From Hungatella sp. (lineage in GTDB: Bacteria > Bacillota > Clostridia > Lachnospirales > Lachnospiraceae): DNA of 64,000 nt. How positions within the stretch are numbered: position 1 is the first letter of the stretch; each line of letters opens with the position of its first letter. Below the pieces are notes generated by a model. It saw only the letters and a list, made by a program, of their open reading frames with translations, did not search any database and was not told where the DNA came from. Made by a program: the position numbers and the translations under genes. The stretch is taken from the NCBI GenBank assembly GCA_009712635.1, contig WASS01000002.1, positions 248,001-312,000 of the forward strand. The letters run 5' to 3'. Below, one piece after another: positions 61,042-64,000 of this stretch.

Positions 61042-61743
61042 ATGGTCGTTGCAAGTGCCAATCAAGTGGATTTTATGATCAAGGGTATAACAAAGTTCCA
61101 TGCTTTCGGGCAGGAACTGTGGGTTACTACAACGGAGATAGGCCTGAGTATTGTAACAATCGTTATTCTGATTCTTGTGTTTATTACAGATAAGAAGATG
61201 AAGACGGCGACAGAAGTCCCGGGGACCTTCCAGAATATGATTGAATTTGTGGTGGAATCACTGGACAAACTGGTCGGCGCAACCATGGGACACAACGCGA
61301 AAAAGTTTGTTAATTACATTGGAACAATCTTTATTTTTATTCTTTTTTGCAATATCAGCGGTCTGTTCGGTCTCAGGACTCCCACAGGAGACTTTGGTGT
61401 CACATTTATGCTCGGTCTGTTCACGTTCTTCATCGTGCAGTACCAGGGAATTAAGAACCATGGAATCGGACATTTTACAAGTCTTGCAAAGCCGTTTCCT
61501 GTTTTATTACCGATTAATATAATCGGAGAGATTACAAACCCGTTATCTCAGGCACTCCGTTTGTTTGGAAACATGATGTCCGGAGTAGTGATTATGGGAT
61601 TGTGGTATGGAATGATGCCGATTTTTGTAAATATCGGTATTCCCGCATTTTTACATGTGTATTGTGATTTGTTCTCTGGCTGTATACAAACGTATGTGTT
61701 CTGTATGCTGACCATGGTATATGTTAATGACAAGTTAGACTAA
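61042..61743 (+). CDS. atpB: ATP synthase subunit a
   Basis: 233 residues. The essential Arg lies in NPLSQALRLFGNMMSGVVIM, and LPINIIGEI precedes it. About six helices. It forms the ion half-channels against the c-ring. The site GGAGG lies before ATG 61042. Confidence 0.95.
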   Translation: MVVASANQVDFMIKGITKFHAFGQELWVTTTEIGLSIVTIVILILVFITDKKMKTATEVPGTFQNMIEFVVESLDKLVGATMGHNAKKFVNYIGTIFIFILFCNISGLFGLRTPTGDFGVTFMLGLFTFFIVQYQGIKNHGIGHFTSLAKPFPVLLPINIIGEITNPLSQALRLFGNMMSGVVIMGLWYGMMPIFVNIGIPAFLHVYCDLFSGCIQTYVFCMLTMVYVNDKLD

Positions 61744-62061
<318 letters not shown>

Positions 62062-62108
62062 AGAAAAATAGCAGAATTCAGTAAGAAAGAGCAAGAGGAG
62101 GCGAGAAC

Positions 62109-62611
62109 TTGGAACGATTATTGGGATTTGACCCACAGCTGCTTTTTGGTTCGTTTATAATGGGTATTAACGTATTTATCCTGTTTTTCGCATTATCCTA
62201 TAAGTTATTTAATCCGGTGCGCGATGTCCTGGAAAAAAGAAAACAGAAGATCGCAGGAGAACTGAAAAGTGCTGCCGAAGATAAAGAAGCTGCCCATATC
62301 ATGAAGAATGAATATGAAGCCAGGATTTCAGAAGTGAAAAAAGAGGCAGAAGCGATCTTAGAGGATGCGAGAAAAAGAGCGAAGCAGCGTGAGGCTGAGA
62401 TTATATCAGAAGCCAGGGAAGAAGCGAACCGTATCGTCATGAGGGGAAATCGTGAAGTTGAATTAGAGAGGAAGAAAGCACTTGATGATATGAAAGAGCA
62501 GATTGTATCCATCGCATCCGTTATGGCGGGTAAAGTGGTAGCTGCATCCATTGATTCTTCCGTGCAGGACTCACTGATTGATGAAACCTTGAGAGAGATG
62601 GGGGAAAGCAC

Positions 62612-62624
<13 letters not shown>
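62109..62624 (+). CDS. atpF: ATP synthase subunit b
   Basis: 171 residues. One N-terminal membrane helix (MGINVFILFFALSYKLF) is followed by a long charged alpha-helix, the peripheral stalk (EKRKQKIAGELKSAAEDKEA onward). TTG 62109 is the start, 7 bases after GAGGAGG. It overlaps atpH by 13 bases. Confidence 0.93.

Positions 62625-64000
<1,376 letters not shown>

Overview
The window looks like the chromosome of a gut-type anaerobic Firmicute, most likely a Lachnospiraceae (Lacrimispora/Enterocloster-like). The signs are strong AGGAGG ribosome-binding sites, frequent TTG/GTG starts, clostridial sigma-A promoters, a YesM/YesN two-component pair, and a glycyl-radical-enzyme microcompartment next to a Na+-type F-ATP synthase. 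The genus is inferred from gene content only.

Layout. 1-12.9 kb: small-molecule catabolism in two blocks, each with its own GntR regulator. The first holds the end of a permease, a hydantoinase/oxoprolinase-family protein, an HExxH protein, a YiaK-type dehydrogenase with a YiaL-type partner, then a cyclase, a PanE-like reductase, a DapA-like lyase and a zinc alcohol dehydrogenase. The second, on the minus strand, holds an M28 peptidase, a second YiaL/YhcH protein and a short-chain dehydrogenase. 13-19.2 kb: a lipoprotein and a TetR-controlled BMP-type (nucleoside-like) ABC importer. 19.4-24.8 kb: tRNA-Gly(GCC) and an AT-rich run of unrelated single genes. 24.9-35.1 kb: a YesMN-linked sugar ABC importer with GH3 and GH31 glycosidases, the latter with the active-site signature of an alpha-xylosidase. 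35.2-42.5 kb: a cell-wall-binding-repeat protein, a damaged lipoprotein gene, a PfpI-like gene with an ATT start, a methyltransferase, a YhgE/Pip membrane protein and thioredoxin.

42.6-60.0 kb is the most interesting part: a MerR regulator and a 16-kb one-direction operon for anaerobic choline breakdown in a bacterial microcompartment. CutC cleaves choline to trimethylamine and acetaldehyde, and CutD installs its glycyl radical. A CoA-acylating aldehyde dehydrogenase and PduL turn acetaldehyde into acetyl phosphate, and an iron alcohol dehydrogenase recycles NADH. Six hexamer-type shell proteins, an EutS-like protein and an EutN-like pentamer build the shell. CutC carries all five choline-binding residues of the characterised enzyme, so the substrate call is firm.

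Less ordinary points in this operon: (i) two near-identical 20-bp-spacer MerR promoters, one before merR and one before the operon; (ii) a second aldehyde dehydrogenase that lost both the catalytic Cys (now Ser251) and the oxyanion Asn (now Ser120); (iii) an EutT-like protein without the metal motif in a B12-independent pathway; (iv) a shell protein with a SAP/HeH-like C-terminal domain; (v) a small winged-helix-like protein; (vi) paired EamA transporters separated by a shell gene. A strong terminator ends the operon at 60.0 kb. 60.2-64 kb is the start of the atp operon (atpZ, I, B, E, F, H, A), whose c subunit carries a Na+-binding signature; atpA runs off the window.
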